The notes: a model not told the origin generated them from the sequence alone. DNA of 33,802 nucleotides from an uncultured Acetatifactor sp. (GCA_934426825.1 CAKRYI010000024.1:1-33802), one strand, 5' to 3'. Shown: positions 24,738-33,584, numbered from the stretch's first letter. Numbers and translations: made by a program.

Positions 24738-25103
24738 ATGACAGAATTTAAACTAATAGCATATGAAAAGGAAAATGGCGAAGTTCCGATAGAGGAATTC
24801 CTTGATTCTGTTAATCCTAAGATGCGGGCTAAGATATTTGGATTATTGGGGATTCTTCAAGAGAAGGGTAACATGCTTAGAGAACCATATAGTAAGCCTT
24901 TAGATGACGGAATATTTGAATTGCGTTGTAAATTTGGAAGTGATATCACCAGAGTCTTATATTTTTTCTATTATGAGGGAAAAATAATACTGACGAATGG
25001 TTTTGTTAAAAAGACACAGAAAACTCCAAAAGAAGAGATACAGATTGCAAAGGATAGAAGAATGGATTTCATAGAAAGGGTGATGAAGGGTGAGAACATT
25101 TAA
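24738..25103 (+). CDS. RelE/HigB-type toxin (phage-derived Gp49-like)
   Basis: A 121-residue protein. The sequence follows the Gp49-like HigB pattern: VPIEEFLDSVNPKMRAKIFG, LREPYSKPLDDGIFELRCKF, then DITRVLYFFYYEGKIILTNG and FVKKTQKTPKEEIQIAKDR. Proteins of this family cleave mRNA on the ribosome and halt growth when the antitoxin is lost. The ATG at 24738 follows AAAGGAG. The toxin gene comes first and overlaps the antitoxin start by 14 bases, the order typical of HigBA. Confidence 0.88.
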   Translation: MTEFKLIAYEKENGEVPIEEFLDSVNPKMRAKIFGLLGILQEKGNMLREPYSKPLDDGIFELRCKFGSDITRVLYFFYYEGKIILTNGFVKKTQKTPKEEIQIAKDRRMDFIERVMKGENI

Positions 25104-25377
25104 TGATATGCTTTCTAAGCAGTTACAGGATGAAGAATTTAAAAAAGAGTATGATGCAATCCAGCCAGAGATGGATGTTATAAAGGCTATCGTAGATGCT
25201 CGTACTTCTCAGAATATGACACAGAAGGAACTGGCTGAACGTACTGGTATTAATCAGGCAGATATCAGCAAGCTGGAGAATGGAACAAGGAATCCTTCTG
25301 TTAATTTGCTTAAAAGATTAGCAGATGGTATGGGAATGGTTCTCAAGATTGAGTTTGTACCAAAACAGAAAGCGTAA
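25090..25377 (+). CDS. Xre/HigA-type antitoxin
   Basis: A 95-residue DNA-binding protein. An N-terminal helical segment precedes a Cro/C1-type helix-turn-helix at about residues 40-85 (QNMTQKELAERTGINQADIS, then KLENGTRNPSVNLLKRLADG). It should neutralise the upstream toxin and repress the shared promoter through the 18-bp palindrome. The start is GTG at 25090, within the toxin gene, so translation is coupled; an ATG five codons on is an alternative. A terminator follows directly. Confidence 0.88.
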   Translation: MRTFNDMLSKQLQDEEFKKEYDAIQPEMDVIKAIVDARTSQNMTQKELAERTGINQADISKLENGTRNPSVNLLKRLADGMGMVLKIEFVPKQKA

Positions 25378-25383
25378 TTATAT

Positions 25384-25420
25384 GACCTCACTGGATTGGT
25401 GTCTGGTGAGGTTATTTTAT
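25384..25420 (+). terminator. Terminator after the toxin-antitoxin pair
   Basis: ACCTCAC (25385-25391) pairs with GTGAGGT (25406-25412), followed by TATTTTATT. The stem is short but well placed, seven bases after the antitoxin stop. Confidence 0.7.
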
Positions 25421-25513
25421 TAATTAATATGGAGAGAGATTAGATGTCATTCCATTTAAAACGATGGATTGTTATTTTGAGATTAGGCTGACTTATGAAG
25501 GAGTATGAAGACA

Positions 25514-26014
25514 ATGATAAAAATATTATTCATCTGCCACGGCAATATCTGCCGCTCCCCCATCTCCGAGTTCGTCCTCAAGGACCTCGTCGAGAAACGC
25601 GGCATATCCCACCAGTTTGAAATCGCCTCCGCCGCCACCAGCACGGAGGAAATCCGGAACGGCAGGGGCAACCCTATCTACCCTCCGGCGCAGGAGGAAC
25701 TCAGAAAACACAACATCGGCAACACCCCATACACCGACTTTCGCGGCAAGCGGGCGAGGCAGGTCACAAAGGATGATTACCTCCACTATGACTACCTTCT
25801 CTGTGCCGACGCAAACAATATCAGGAACACCATACGCATTACCGGGCCGGACACGGAGCACAAGATAAAATTTTTGCTGGATTTTGCGGAGGACGAAACA
25901 AGGCACGGGCAGTCCATTGCGGACCCGTGGTATACCGGAGATTTTGCAGCAACTTACCGGGACGTTGTGGAGGGCTGCGAGGGCTTTTTGAAATATCTGT
26001 CGACTTTGCATTGA
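25514..26014 (+). CDS. Low molecular weight protein-tyrosine phosphatase
   Basis: A 166-residue cytoplasmic enzyme of normal family length that removes phosphate from tyrosine. The catalytic loop CHGNICRS has Cys8 and Arg14 (C-x5-R), and the general acid loop ADPWYTGDF supplies Asp137. I chose ATG 25514 over the ATG three codons earlier because AAGGAG then has normal spacing. The codons are much richer in C at the third position than in nearby genes, which suggests transfer from a different background. It stands alone, with a decayed copy of its start about 1 kb upstream beyond the toxin-antitoxin pair. Confidence 0.92.
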   Translation: MIKILFICHGNICRSPISEFVLKDLVEKRGISHQFEIASAATSTEEIRNGRGNPIYPPAQEELRKHNIGNTPYTDFRGKRARQVTKDDYLHYDYLLCADANNIRNTIRITGPDTEHKIKFLLDFAEDETRHGQSIADPWYTGDFAATYRDVVEGCEGFLKYLSTLH

Positions 26015-26039
26015 CGGCAGAACCCTGAGCGGATAGACT
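26011..26039 (+). promoter_or_regulatory. Candidate promoter of the zinc-ribbon/TPM pair
   Basis: TTGACG (26011-26016) and TAGACT (26034-26039) are 17 bases apart, overlapping the end of the phosphatase gene. A GATAAT lies directly after and could serve instead. Confidence 0.4.
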
Positions 26040-26078
26040 GATAATATAACGGTATTTTACGAGGCGGAGGAAAACAGA

Positions 26079-27566
26079 ATGTACGAATGTCCCAATTGCG
26101 GCGGAAATCTGAAATATGATATTAAGCGGCACAAGATGTTTTGTGAACACTGCGAGACAACGCAGGACCCCTACAGTATCACGAAGGAACAGGATGCAGA
26201 GGAACAGCTAGACGAATATGAGGTAACAATTTTTACCTGTCCGCAGTGCGGCGGCGAACTTATCAGCGAGGATACCACGGCGGCAACTTTTTGCAGTTAT
26301 TGCGGGGCGGCAACCATACTTGACAGCCGTGTCAGCAAAGAAAAAAGACCGGCAAAAATTATTCCTTTTGCCAAAACGAAGGAAGATTGCAAGGAAGCGT
26401 ATACCAAAATGATGCAGAAAGCAATTTTTGCTCCGAAGGCATTAAAAAATGAGGAACACATTGAAAAGTTCCGGGGAATTTATATGCCCTACTGGGTATA
26501 TTCTTTCAGCAAAAACGGCGTCGCCGGTTTTCAGGGAAAGCAGACTAAACGCAGAGGTGACTACGTGTACACCTATTATTATGACATAAGCTGCGACATT
26601 GAAGAAAACTATGAAGGCCTGACACATGATGCGTCGGCGTCCTTTTCGGACAATCTGAGCGGAGCCATAGCGCCCTTTGATATGAAAAAAGCGAAGGAGT
26701 TTACGCCGGCATTTTTGAGTGGATTTTATGCGGACGCCGGGGACGTGGACAAGTCCGTATATGAATTTGATGCGGAAAAAATAGTGGTGGAGGACGCCAG
26801 CAACCGGCTGGCGAAGTACCCCGCACACCGCAAATATAAAATGGATGCGGCAAAACTCGCGGACGCCGTGCGCCCTACGCAGGCGAGCGCGGAACTTGCC
26901 ATGCTTCCGGTGTGGTTTCTGGCATACCGCAACGGAGAGCGGATTTCCTATGCGGTAGTCAACGGGCAGACCGGCAAAGTGGCGGCGGAAATTCCCATTG
27001 ATTTTAAAAAGTATGCTTTGGGCTCGCTTTTGCTGACCTTGCCGCTGTTTCTCCTTTTAAATCTGTTTTTCACGGTGACACCGACAAAAATGTTATGGGT
27101 CGCTGTTTTTATAGCAGCCCTCTGTATTTGGATTGCCGGAGTGCAGATTTCACGTCTGCAAAAGAGGGCATCCGGTGAAGATGACAAAGGACTTGCCTAT
27201 GCGCAGTTTAAGCCGGAAGATTTGGCGGAGGCAATGGCAAACGGCAGGGAGCGCATGGCGCGGCAAAACTCCGTTGGAAATGCGGTGCCTTATGAAAAGA
27301 CGGAACAGGAAAAAGCTGAGGAGCAGGAAAAAAATCGCAGAAAACGGGAAAAATGGAGCACATTGGCAAAGCCCATTGGCGGAATCATAGCGGCGTTGTT
27401 GATACTGTTGTTTAATCCGGTTTCCGACTGGTTCTATTACATTGGAGCAATCCTCTGCATGGGCGGCGTTCTCTGGGTGATTATGGACATTGTGCGTCAC
27501 CACAATGAGCTGACCACGCGAAAAATTCCCCAGTTCAATAAAAGAGGAGGGGATGAAAATGCGTAA
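26079..27566 (+). CDS. Zinc-ribbon membrane protein (TFIIB-type ribbon)
   Basis: A 495-residue protein. Two Cys4 zinc ribbons occupy the N-terminus: Cys4, 7, 22, 25 and Cys54, 57, 72, 75. A central soluble region follows (about 90-305; FRGIYMPYWVYSF is its most typical segment), then four membrane helices in two pairs (about 308-360 and 427-472) with a charged Lys/Glu-rich stretch between, and a hydrophilic end. Such ribbon-plus-membrane proteins often sit beside TPM-domain proteins, as here. Its stop overlaps the next start by eight bases. The cellular role is not established; the absence of a DNA-binding domain argues against a transcription factor. Confidence 0.8.
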   Translation: MYECPNCGGNLKYDIKRHKMFCEHCETTQDPYSITKEQDAEEQLDEYEVTIFTCPQCGGELISEDTTAATFCSYCGAATILDSRVSKEKRPAKIIPFAKTKEDCKEAYTKMMQKAIFAPKALKNEEHIEKFRGIYMPYWVYSFSKNGVAGFQGKQTKRRGDYVYTYYYDISCDIEENYEGLTHDASASFSDNLSGAIAPFDMKKAKEFTPAFLSGFYADAGDVDKSVYEFDAEKIVVEDASNRLAKYPAHRKYKMDAAKLADAVRPTQASAELAMLPVWFLAYRNGERISYAVVNGQTGKVAAEIPIDFKKYALGSLLLTLPLFLLLNLFFTVTPTKMLWVAVFIAALCIWIAGVQISRLQKRASGEDDKGLAYAQFKPEDLAEAMANGRERMARQNSVGNAVPYEKTEQEKAEEQEKNRRKREKWSTLAKPIGGIIAALLILLFNPVSDWFYYIGAILCMGGVLWVIMDIVRHHNELTTRKIPQFNKRGGDENA

Positions 27567-28371
27567 GATTTTTAAAATACATAAAATCAGTATTTTATTT
27601 TTAGTTTGTGTCATTTTGATGGTGACAAATGTGTCATATTGCAGAGCCGAGGAATCGGAGCAGGGTGAGACAACGCAAAGTATTGTATATCAAAATGAGG
27701 AGACAGGCTACACTCTCATCATAGAGGATGATGCGGATCTTTTGACACCGGAGGAGGAAGCGGAGCTGGCTGCAACCATGGAGGGGATTACCCGCTACGG
27801 AAATGTGGCTTTTAAAAGTGCGGTTGACGTCAATGTGTCCACGTCAAGTTATGCACAGAGCTTTTTCAGGGAGAATTTTGGCAAGAAGAGCGGTACGGTA
27901 TTTTTGATAGACATGAGTAACCGCAATCTGTGGATTTTCAGCGATGGCAGTGTCTATGAAACCATCACGAAATCCTACGCCAACATTATTACAGACAATG
28001 TGTATCGTTATGCTTCCAGAGGCGATTATTTCGGATGCGCCAACGAAGCATTTGCGGAAATGGACACCCTGCTGCAGGGGCGTAAAATTGCGCAGCCCAT
28101 GAAATATATCAGCAATGCGCTTTTGGCGGCAATTTTGGCACTGCTTTTCAATTTTGCATTCATGTGCTATGTTACCAGAGCAAAGCAGCCGGACCAGCAG
28201 GAGTTATTAAAGAAGGCGAAAAAGAGCTTTATCTGTACCAATTCCCAAGCGCTTTTGCGAAACACCACCAAAACCTACAGCCCGCAAAGCTCCGGAGACA
28301 GCAGCAGCGGTGGAAGCAGCGGCGGCAGCAGTGGAGGAAGCAGTGGCGGTGGCGGCGGACACAGCTTTTAA
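27559..28371 (+). CDS. TPM-domain (YgcG-like) membrane protein
   Basis: A 270-residue protein with a signal-like N-terminal helix, an extracellular TPM domain (about 45-180; DDADLLTPEEEAELAATMEG, then FGKKSGTVFLIDMSNRNLWI), a membrane helix at about 184-206 and a basic tail that ends in Ser/Gly repeats with GGGGGHSF, a finish typical of this family. TPM domains have been linked to phosphatase activity and photosystem repair in plants, but the bacterial role is unclear. ATG 27559 is preferred over 27553 because GGAGG then has correct spacing. It is coupled to the zinc-ribbon gene by overlap. Confidence 0.85.
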   Translation: MRKIFKIHKISILFLVCVILMVTNVSYCRAEESEQGETTQSIVYQNEETGYTLIIEDDADLLTPEEEAELAATMEGITRYGNVAFKSAVDVNVSTSSYAQSFFRENFGKKSGTVFLIDMSNRNLWIFSDGSVYETITKSYANIITDNVYRYASRGDYFGCANEAFAEMDTLLQGRKIAQPMKYISNALLAAILALLFNFAFMCYVTRAKQPDQQELLKKAKKSFICTNSQALLRNTTKTYSPQSSGDSSSGGSSGGSSGGSSGGGGGHSF

Positions 28372-28396
28372 CAAAATGGAAATAAATAGTTTTCAT

Positions 28397-28425
28397 TGTC
28401 AAATTCGGGGTTTCAAGGTAAAATA
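28397..28425 (+). promoter_or_regulatory. Promoter of the DegV gene
   Basis: TTGTCA (28397-28402) and TAAAAT (28420-28425), 17 bases apart, lie 38 bases before the start. Confidence 0.65.
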
Positions 28426-28463
28426 AAAGACAAGGGGAAAAGCGAATTGAGAGGAGGACTACA

Positions 28464-29348
28464 ATGGCATTTTGTATTATCACGGATTCCGCTTCTGATG
28501 TTTCGCCGGAATTGAAGAAAGAATACAATCTTTATGTGATGCCTACACCGGTGACCATTGACGGAACGGATTACTTCGATGAAGAAACCATTTTTCCGGA
28601 ACAGTTTTATGAAATTCAGGCACAGGGCAGGGACATCAAGACATATCACATCAGTCAATATATGTTTGAGGAGCATTTCAGACCTTTTGCACAGCGGGGC
28701 GATGAGGTGCTGTATATCTGTTTTTCCACCGGAATTGCCGGAACTTTTCAGGCGGCAAATTTGGCGTATAAGGAAATCAGGGAAGAATATCCGGATTTTG
28801 TCATGACGATTATTGACTCCAAATGTGCGTCCATCGGATATGGACTGGTGGTGGAGAGACTGCTCCGCATGCAGAGAAACGGTGCGTCCAAAGACTTATT
28901 GATTGAGGCGGCACATTTCTTCTGCGAGCATATGGAACACGCCGTTACGGTTATGGAACTGGAATATCTGTTCAAGGGCGGACGCCTCAGCAGAACCTCA
29001 TTTTTAGCGGGAACGGTGCTGGATATCAAACCGATTATTATTGTGGATGAAAACGGCTCCTTAAAGGCTGTGGAAAAGGTGCGCGGCTGGAAAAAGGCAC
29101 AGAAGCACATTTTAGACATGGTTGGCGAAAAGGGAAGCAATCTGGACAAGCAGATGGTAGGCGTTGTGTACGGAACAGACCTTCAGGGCTTTGAATTTAT
29201 CAAGGAGCAGCTTCGGGAGAGATACCACGTAAAAGGTATTTTGGAGACGCGGATTGGCTGTGCCATCGGTGCACACACCGGCCCCGGAATTTTGGCGGTT
29301 GTCTTTTTGAATGAGATAAATGAAAAGTACGAGCCCTATCTGGTATAG
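28464..29348 (+). CDS. DegV family fatty-acid-binding protein
   Basis: A 294-residue cytoplasmic protein. Family marks run in order: ITDSASDVSPEL at the start, the FSTGIAGTFQAAN loop that holds the carboxylate, ELEYLFKGGRLSRTSFLAGT followed by VLDIKPII, and IGCAIGAHTGPGILAVVF at the end. DegV/FakB proteins bind a fatty acid and present it to the FakA kinase, feeding phospholipid synthesis; no FakA gene is in the window, so the partner lies elsewhere. The start has GAGGAGG upstream, and the length is normal. Confidence 0.93.
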   Translation: MAFCIITDSASDVSPELKKEYNLYVMPTPVTIDGTDYFDEETIFPEQFYEIQAQGRDIKTYHISQYMFEEHFRPFAQRGDEVLYICFSTGIAGTFQAANLAYKEIREEYPDFVMTIIDSKCASIGYGLVVERLLRMQRNGASKDLLIEAAHFFCEHMEHAVTVMELEYLFKGGRLSRTSFLAGTVLDIKPIIIVDENGSLKAVEKVRGWKKAQKHILDMVGEKGSNLDKQMVGVVYGTDLQGFEFIKEQLRERYHVKGILETRIGCAIGAHTGPGILAVVFLNEINEKYEPYLV

Positions 29349-29438
29349 CGGATTTTTGCTAAAAAGAACGAAAGGACTTATTTTACGCAAAACAAACGGG
29401 TAAATGCAATATACAATGACAGGAGAGGATATAACAGG

Positions 29439-30605
29439 ATGAAAAAGAAGGTACTGGCAGCTATTTTGGTCGCAGCCGGCATTTTGGCGGGATGCGGTCA
29501 GCAGGACACTTCGGGGGCGCACACCCTTGAGGCGGAGCCTATTGTGAAGGAATCGGAGACAGTGGAGGAATCCACAGAGGAGGTCGTTGACCCCAACGCG
29601 CCTGCAACCATTACGGAAAGAAAAGTAGTAGATGGTAAAATGCAGAGTTATCTGACCGGCGAGTGGAAAGATGAAGCTGTTGTGAAAAGAAGAAACATGG
29701 CAGTCATGATTCCCAACAACAAGGCGGCACTGCCGCAGTACGGACTTTCCAAGGCAAGCATTATTTACGAGGCACCCGTGGAAGGACGTATCACCCGACT
29801 GATGGGAATGTTTGAGGATTACGACGATTTGGATCATATCGGACCTGTCCGCAGCAGCCGCGATTACTATGTGTATGAGGCGATGGCGTATGATTCCATT
29901 TACTGTAACTGGGGACTTGCCGTTCCCTTTGTAGGACCGATTATCAATACGGACAGAATTGACAATGTCAGCCAGTCTGTTACCGGCATTGACACACCGG
30001 CGCCGGAGGCGTTCGACCGGATTTCCAGAGCCGGATATGCGAAAGAGTTTACCGGTTATCTGATGATTGACGGATATGAAAAAGCAGTGGAGAGACTGGG
30101 TTATGCCACGGATTACACGGACCGCTTTGTGCAGGCGTTCACCTTTGCGTCCGACGGACACAGAGCAGAATATGCGTCCTATCCGGATGCAACCAAGGTT
30201 TATCCGGGCGGAACCCAGACAAACAGCGGCGGATACGGAAACGCCAATCCCTGCTTTGCTTACAATGCAGACGACGGATTGTACTATCGTTCCCAGTACG
30301 GTTCTGCGCAGATTGATGAAATGAACGGCGAACAGCTCACTGTCAGCAACGTGGTATTTAAAATCTGCCATGGAGAGGTGAGAGAGCCCAGCGATAAGGA
30401 TTATCTTGCATTTGGCGTTCACGGTGATGGCGAGGCTTATGTGTTTACCAACGGAAAAGTAATCCATGGAACATGGAAGCGCACCGGAGATTACGAACCC
30501 AACCTGTATTATGATGAAAACGGTGAGGAAATCGTATTCAATCAGGGAAAAACATGGGTATGCAACATTTGGGATAAATACGCAGAATATTTGTCCTACG
30601 AATAG
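29439..30605 (+). CDS. DUF3048 (YerB-like) lipoprotein
   Basis: A 388-residue exported protein with lipobox GILAGC (Cys19) and an acidic linker to about residue 55. The DUF3048 pattern follows: RRNMAVMIPNNKAALPQYGL, ASIIYEAPVEGRITRLMGMF and DHIGPVRSSRDYYVYEA, with the C-terminal domain around GKVIHGTWKRTGDYEPNLYY and FNQGKTWVCNIW. YerB-like proteins are surface lipoproteins of unsettled function. The start has AGGAGAGG upstream, 90 bases after DegV. A strong terminator ends the unit. Confidence 0.9.
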   Translation: MKKKVLAAILVAAGILAGCGQQDTSGAHTLEAEPIVKESETVEESTEEVVDPNAPATITERKVVDGKMQSYLTGEWKDEAVVKRRNMAVMIPNNKAALPQYGLSKASIIYEAPVEGRITRLMGMFEDYDDLDHIGPVRSSRDYYVYEAMAYDSIYCNWGLAVPFVGPIINTDRIDNVSQSVTGIDTPAPEAFDRISRAGYAKEFTGYLMIDGYEKAVERLGYATDYTDRFVQAFTFASDGHRAEYASYPDATKVYPGGTQTNSGGYGNANPCFAYNADDGLYYRSQYGSAQIDEMNGEQLTVSNVVFKICHGEVREPSDKDYLAFGVHGDGEAYVFTNGKVIHGTWKRTGDYEPNLYYDENGEEIVFNQGKTWVCNIWDKYAEYLSYE

Positions 30606-30615
30606 AAGATAATAG

Positions 30616-30652
30616 AAACAGCGCATCTTCGAGGGAGGATTGCGCTGTTTTT
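30616..30652 (+). terminator. Rho-independent terminator after the DUF3048 gene
   Basis: AAACAGCGCA (30616-30625) pairs perfectly with TGCGCTGTTT (30641-30650), with a 15-base loop and a run of five T in total at the 3' side. Confidence 0.85.
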
Positions 30653-30705
30653 GTATGCACGGCAAAGAACGACACAAATGTCGAAAATAAGGAGAAAGAC
30701 AAAAA

Positions 30706-31857
30706 TTGAAAAAATCCGCTATCCTATATATCTTCATTGTCCTGCTAATACTTGGCTTAAATATCGCGGCGTGGAACAGCACCGCTTTTTGCGACGCCTA
30801 TATTGCGCACGTTTTCCCGGTGTGGGTAAATCTGTACGGGGGGCTGACGGGACTTTTCCCCTTCTCCGTGGGGGAATGGATGATTGTTGCGGGTGTGGTT
30901 TTGTTGATAGCGGCAGTGGTTCTTTTTCCTGCATGGATAGTGGGGCGGCTGCGGAAAAAACATCAGTTTCTGAATGAGATTGGGAAATTCTACCGGTTTT
31001 TTGCATGGGTGTTGTTGGCGGTGTGCCTGATAATGACGCTGAACTGCTTTATCCTGTACCATGCCTCCACTTTCTCGGAAACTTATTTTGGGGAGGATGA
31101 CGGGGACTACACCATAGAGGAATTGATGGAACTGCGCAATATGGTGGTGGAACAGTGCAACCATCTTTCTGCAGAGGTAAAACGAAGTGGTGACGGAAGT
31201 GTCATATTTGAAAACAACATGAAAACAGAAGCCCGAACCGCCATGAAAGAACTGGGAAAGACGTATGCGCAGCTTGATGGCTGGTATCCCAAGCCCAAGG
31301 CACTGTTTTCTTCGGATTTCATGTGCCAGCAGTATATGCAGGGATATTATTTTCCCTTTTCCATGGAGGCAAATTACAATGATGTGATGAATGATTTGCG
31401 GAAACCGGCTACCATGTGCCACGAACTGGCGCATTTGAGGGGGTATATTTTTGAGGATGAGGCAAACTTTATTGCCTATCTGGCGTGTATTCAGTCTGAG
31501 GACGTGACTTTCCGGTACAGCGGGTATCTGAGCGTGCTGAATTATCTGGACAATGATTTGTATAAGGCATCAAAAAGTGATTCCGACGGTTACAAAGCGG
31601 TGGCAGAGAAAAATCCCCCGCTTACGGAGTACCGGACTGTGCGGAATGACAACTTTTTCGTATCGGAGGAAGAGTGGGACAGAATCAACGGAAAGGCGTG
31701 GCTGGACACCGAGACTGTGGACGAGGTGACAGATACCTTGGTGGACACCAGCCTCAAGGTGAATGGGGTATCTGACGGTATGGTAAGCTACAGCCGGGTC
31801 GTGCGCCTTTTGTTACAGTATTACCGGCAAAATGGTGGACTGGGTTATAATGAATAA
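30706..31857 (+). CDS. DUF3810-type membrane zinc metallopeptidase
   Basis: A 383-residue protein with three N-terminal membrane helices (about 5-24, 60-82 and 99-121) and a large extracellular part. The zinc motif HELAH (239-243) and, nine residues on, Glu252 in FEDEANFIAYLAC fit a gluzincin-type site, with Glu240 as the catalytic base. The family (DUF3810) is uncharacterised; substrate is unknown. The start is TTG at 30706 with GGAG upstream; no ATG is available nearby in frame. It is a single gene between a terminator and a gap. Confidence 0.8.
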   Translation: MKKSAILYIFIVLLILGLNIAAWNSTAFCDAYIAHVFPVWVNLYGGLTGLFPFSVGEWMIVAGVVLLIAAVVLFPAWIVGRLRKKHQFLNEIGKFYRFFAWVLLAVCLIMTLNCFILYHASTFSETYFGEDDGDYTIEELMELRNMVVEQCNHLSAEVKRSGDGSVIFENNMKTEARTAMKELGKTYAQLDGWYPKPKALFSSDFMCQQYMQGYYFPFSMEANYNDVMNDLRKPATMCHELAHLRGYIFEDEANFIAYLACIQSEDVTFRYSGYLSVLNYLDNDLYKASKSDSDGYKAVAEKNPPLTEYRTVRNDNFFVSEEEWDRINGKAWLDTETVDEVTDTLVDTSLKVNGVSDGMVSYSRVVRLLLQYYRQNGGLGYNE

Positions 31858-32026
31858 ATGATATATTGATAACTCGGTGAAATTGTAGTAAAAAACGCTG
31901 TTATCAAACGGAATCATGAATTTCAATATTACAGGGATGATTTTGGTAAAATTGCTCCGGGCGTTATCCTGTTTGCAAAAGAGGGATGTCTGGGAAATGA
32001 AAACTGTTGTTTTATCGCCTTTAAGG

Positions 32027-32048
32027 ATAGTTGTTTTCGTGCTATAAT
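32027..32048 (+). promoter_or_regulatory. Extended -10 promoter of the SLH-like lipoprotein
   Basis: A perfect TATAAT (32043-32048) is preceded by TGC, giving an extended -10 element, about 40 bases before the start. There is no good -35 box, which such promoters can tolerate. Confidence 0.6.
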
Positions 32049-32087
32049 GTTCTAAATTCGTGAAAATTGTAGCAGATTGGAGCATTT

Positions 32088-33551
32088 ATGAAAAGAAAAA
32101 TTATTTTATCACTGTTGACAATATGCATTTTATCTTTTGCTTCCTGTGGAAAGCAGGAACCAGTAGCAGCTACCACAGAATCTATTGTGGAATCAACAGA
32201 AAATGATGCAGTCCCCGACGATGACAGTAACACAGAGGAATCTAAAGTCGAGTCGCTCCCGTGGTTTAAGTTATCTGGTTTGGAAACACATCCGGAGTTA
32301 AGAGCAGCATTTGAAGAATTTCTTGGTATTACAGGAGAAACAGGCAACAAAGAAGGTATATTATATTACAATCCAGAGACTCAAGAAACAGAGCAGAATG
32401 TGACGTTATATATGGCAACAAAGAATTCTGAAATGTCAGCTTATTTTATAAACATTAGAGAGATGGAGCCATTAATCAATATGGCAGCAGAAAATTACAC
32501 AGACGTAGAGCTGGATGATATCAATGCTCCATATGCAACTATCAACGCATATTTTGAGCTGCTTCCAGACCGGGAAGAAGGACAGTTTGATGGTGATGCT
32601 GCCATTTCAAGAGCACAGGCAATGGCATTATTAATGAGAGCAACAACTCAGGTAAATGAAGCCCAAGCACCGGAAGAAGATGCAGACTTCACAGCAAAAG
32701 TAGGTGAAACACAATATACTGACTTCGCAGCACCAATGGATGAATACGCCTACATTAACACCTCAACTGGTTTAAATGAGCAGTCATTTAATAGTACCAT
32801 GACAAGAGGAGAGTTTATAGCATTAGTAACCAATTACATTCGTGCTGACTATTTAGCAATGCTTGAAGAGTGGGGATATACGGATTTATATTCAGATACA
32901 ACAGATGTAACAATATCAACTGTATCAGATGCAGGAGACATCAAGTATGATGAAGCAATTTCTGATGCCTCAAAGGGTGTTCCGACCGATATATATAACA
33001 CATTCAAGTTGGCAATCGAGAATGGTTATCTCGCAGAATCAGACTTAGAAGATTGGGATTCAGCATTGACAAAAGCAGATGCAATTTCGTTATTCCTTGA
33101 AATGGCAACTAATTACACAAGTAATGTAGGCAATACACTTTATTCACAGTATCAGGCACCAACAGCAGACACCTCAACAGAGTATAATGATGATGAAAAT
33201 GAAATACGAAATTCTGAATGGGCAGATATCAATGGTGCATGGGATGCAGTTCATCAATACACGCTATATGCACAATCTCAAGGTGCAGATGGTACTGGTG
33301 GTTGGTGCTGGATATATTTTAATGGTAAAGGTGCAGGAGACCAACCATCATATGCAGTATACATGAAAGAGGGAGACCCTCTTTATGGAACAGTTTATCA
33401 TGTGGGAGAGTATTTACCATCAGGGGAGCTATTTAGTGGCACAAACGATGAATGGGAAGAATTCATTGCTCAGGATATGCTAAGAATATTTGAGGAAGCT
33501 GGGTACGAAATTACAGAAGAGGAAGATACTTACATAATTCACCTTGACTAG
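32088..33551 (+). CDS. Lipoprotein with SLH-like repeats
   Basis: A 487-residue exported protein with lipobox SFASC (Cys20) and an acidic linker. The central part has three stretches resembling S-layer homology modules: DGDAAISRAQAMALLMRATT, STMTRGEFIALVTNYIRADY and SALTKADAISLFLEMATNY, spaced about 65 and 100 residues apart. SLH modules bind cell-wall polymers, so it may link membrane and wall; the match is loose. The C-terminal 110 residues (WADINGAWDAVHQYTLYAQS and WCWIYFNGKGAGDQPSYAVY) are of unknown type. Codons are AT-rich and use many CA-rich triplets, unlike the genes to the left, consistent with separate origin. Confidence 0.7.
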   Translation: MKRKIILSLLTICILSFASCGKQEPVAATTESIVESTENDAVPDDDSNTEESKVESLPWFKLSGLETHPELRAAFEEFLGITGETGNKEGILYYNPETQETEQNVTLYMATKNSEMSAYFINIREMEPLINMAAENYTDVELDDINAPYATINAYFELLPDREEGQFDGDAAISRAQAMALLMRATTQVNEAQAPEEDADFTAKVGETQYTDFAAPMDEYAYINTSTGLNEQSFNSTMTRGEFIALVTNYIRADYLAMLEEWGYTDLYSDTTDVTISTVSDAGDIKYDEAISDASKGVPTDIYNTFKLAIENGYLAESDLEDWDSALTKADAISLFLEMATNYTSNVGNTLYSQYQAPTADTSTEYNDDENEIRNSEWADINGAWDAVHQYTLYAQSQGADGTGGWCWIYFNGKGAGDQPSYAVYMKEGDPLYGTVYHVGEYLPSGELFSGTNDEWEEFIAQDMLRIFEEAGYEITEEEDTYIIHLD

Positions 33552-33584
33552 CTGTAAAATCAAGGCTTCCGCTATCAATAAAAG

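Noticed and set aside
28290..28371. Ser/Gly codon repeats as a possible DNA repeat array
   Set aside because: They encode the low-complexity end typical of TPM-domain proteins.
29112..30782. Long minus-strand frame opposite the DUF3048 lipoprotein
   Set aside because: Antisense shadow of a recognised gene; it also runs over the terminator and into the next gene.
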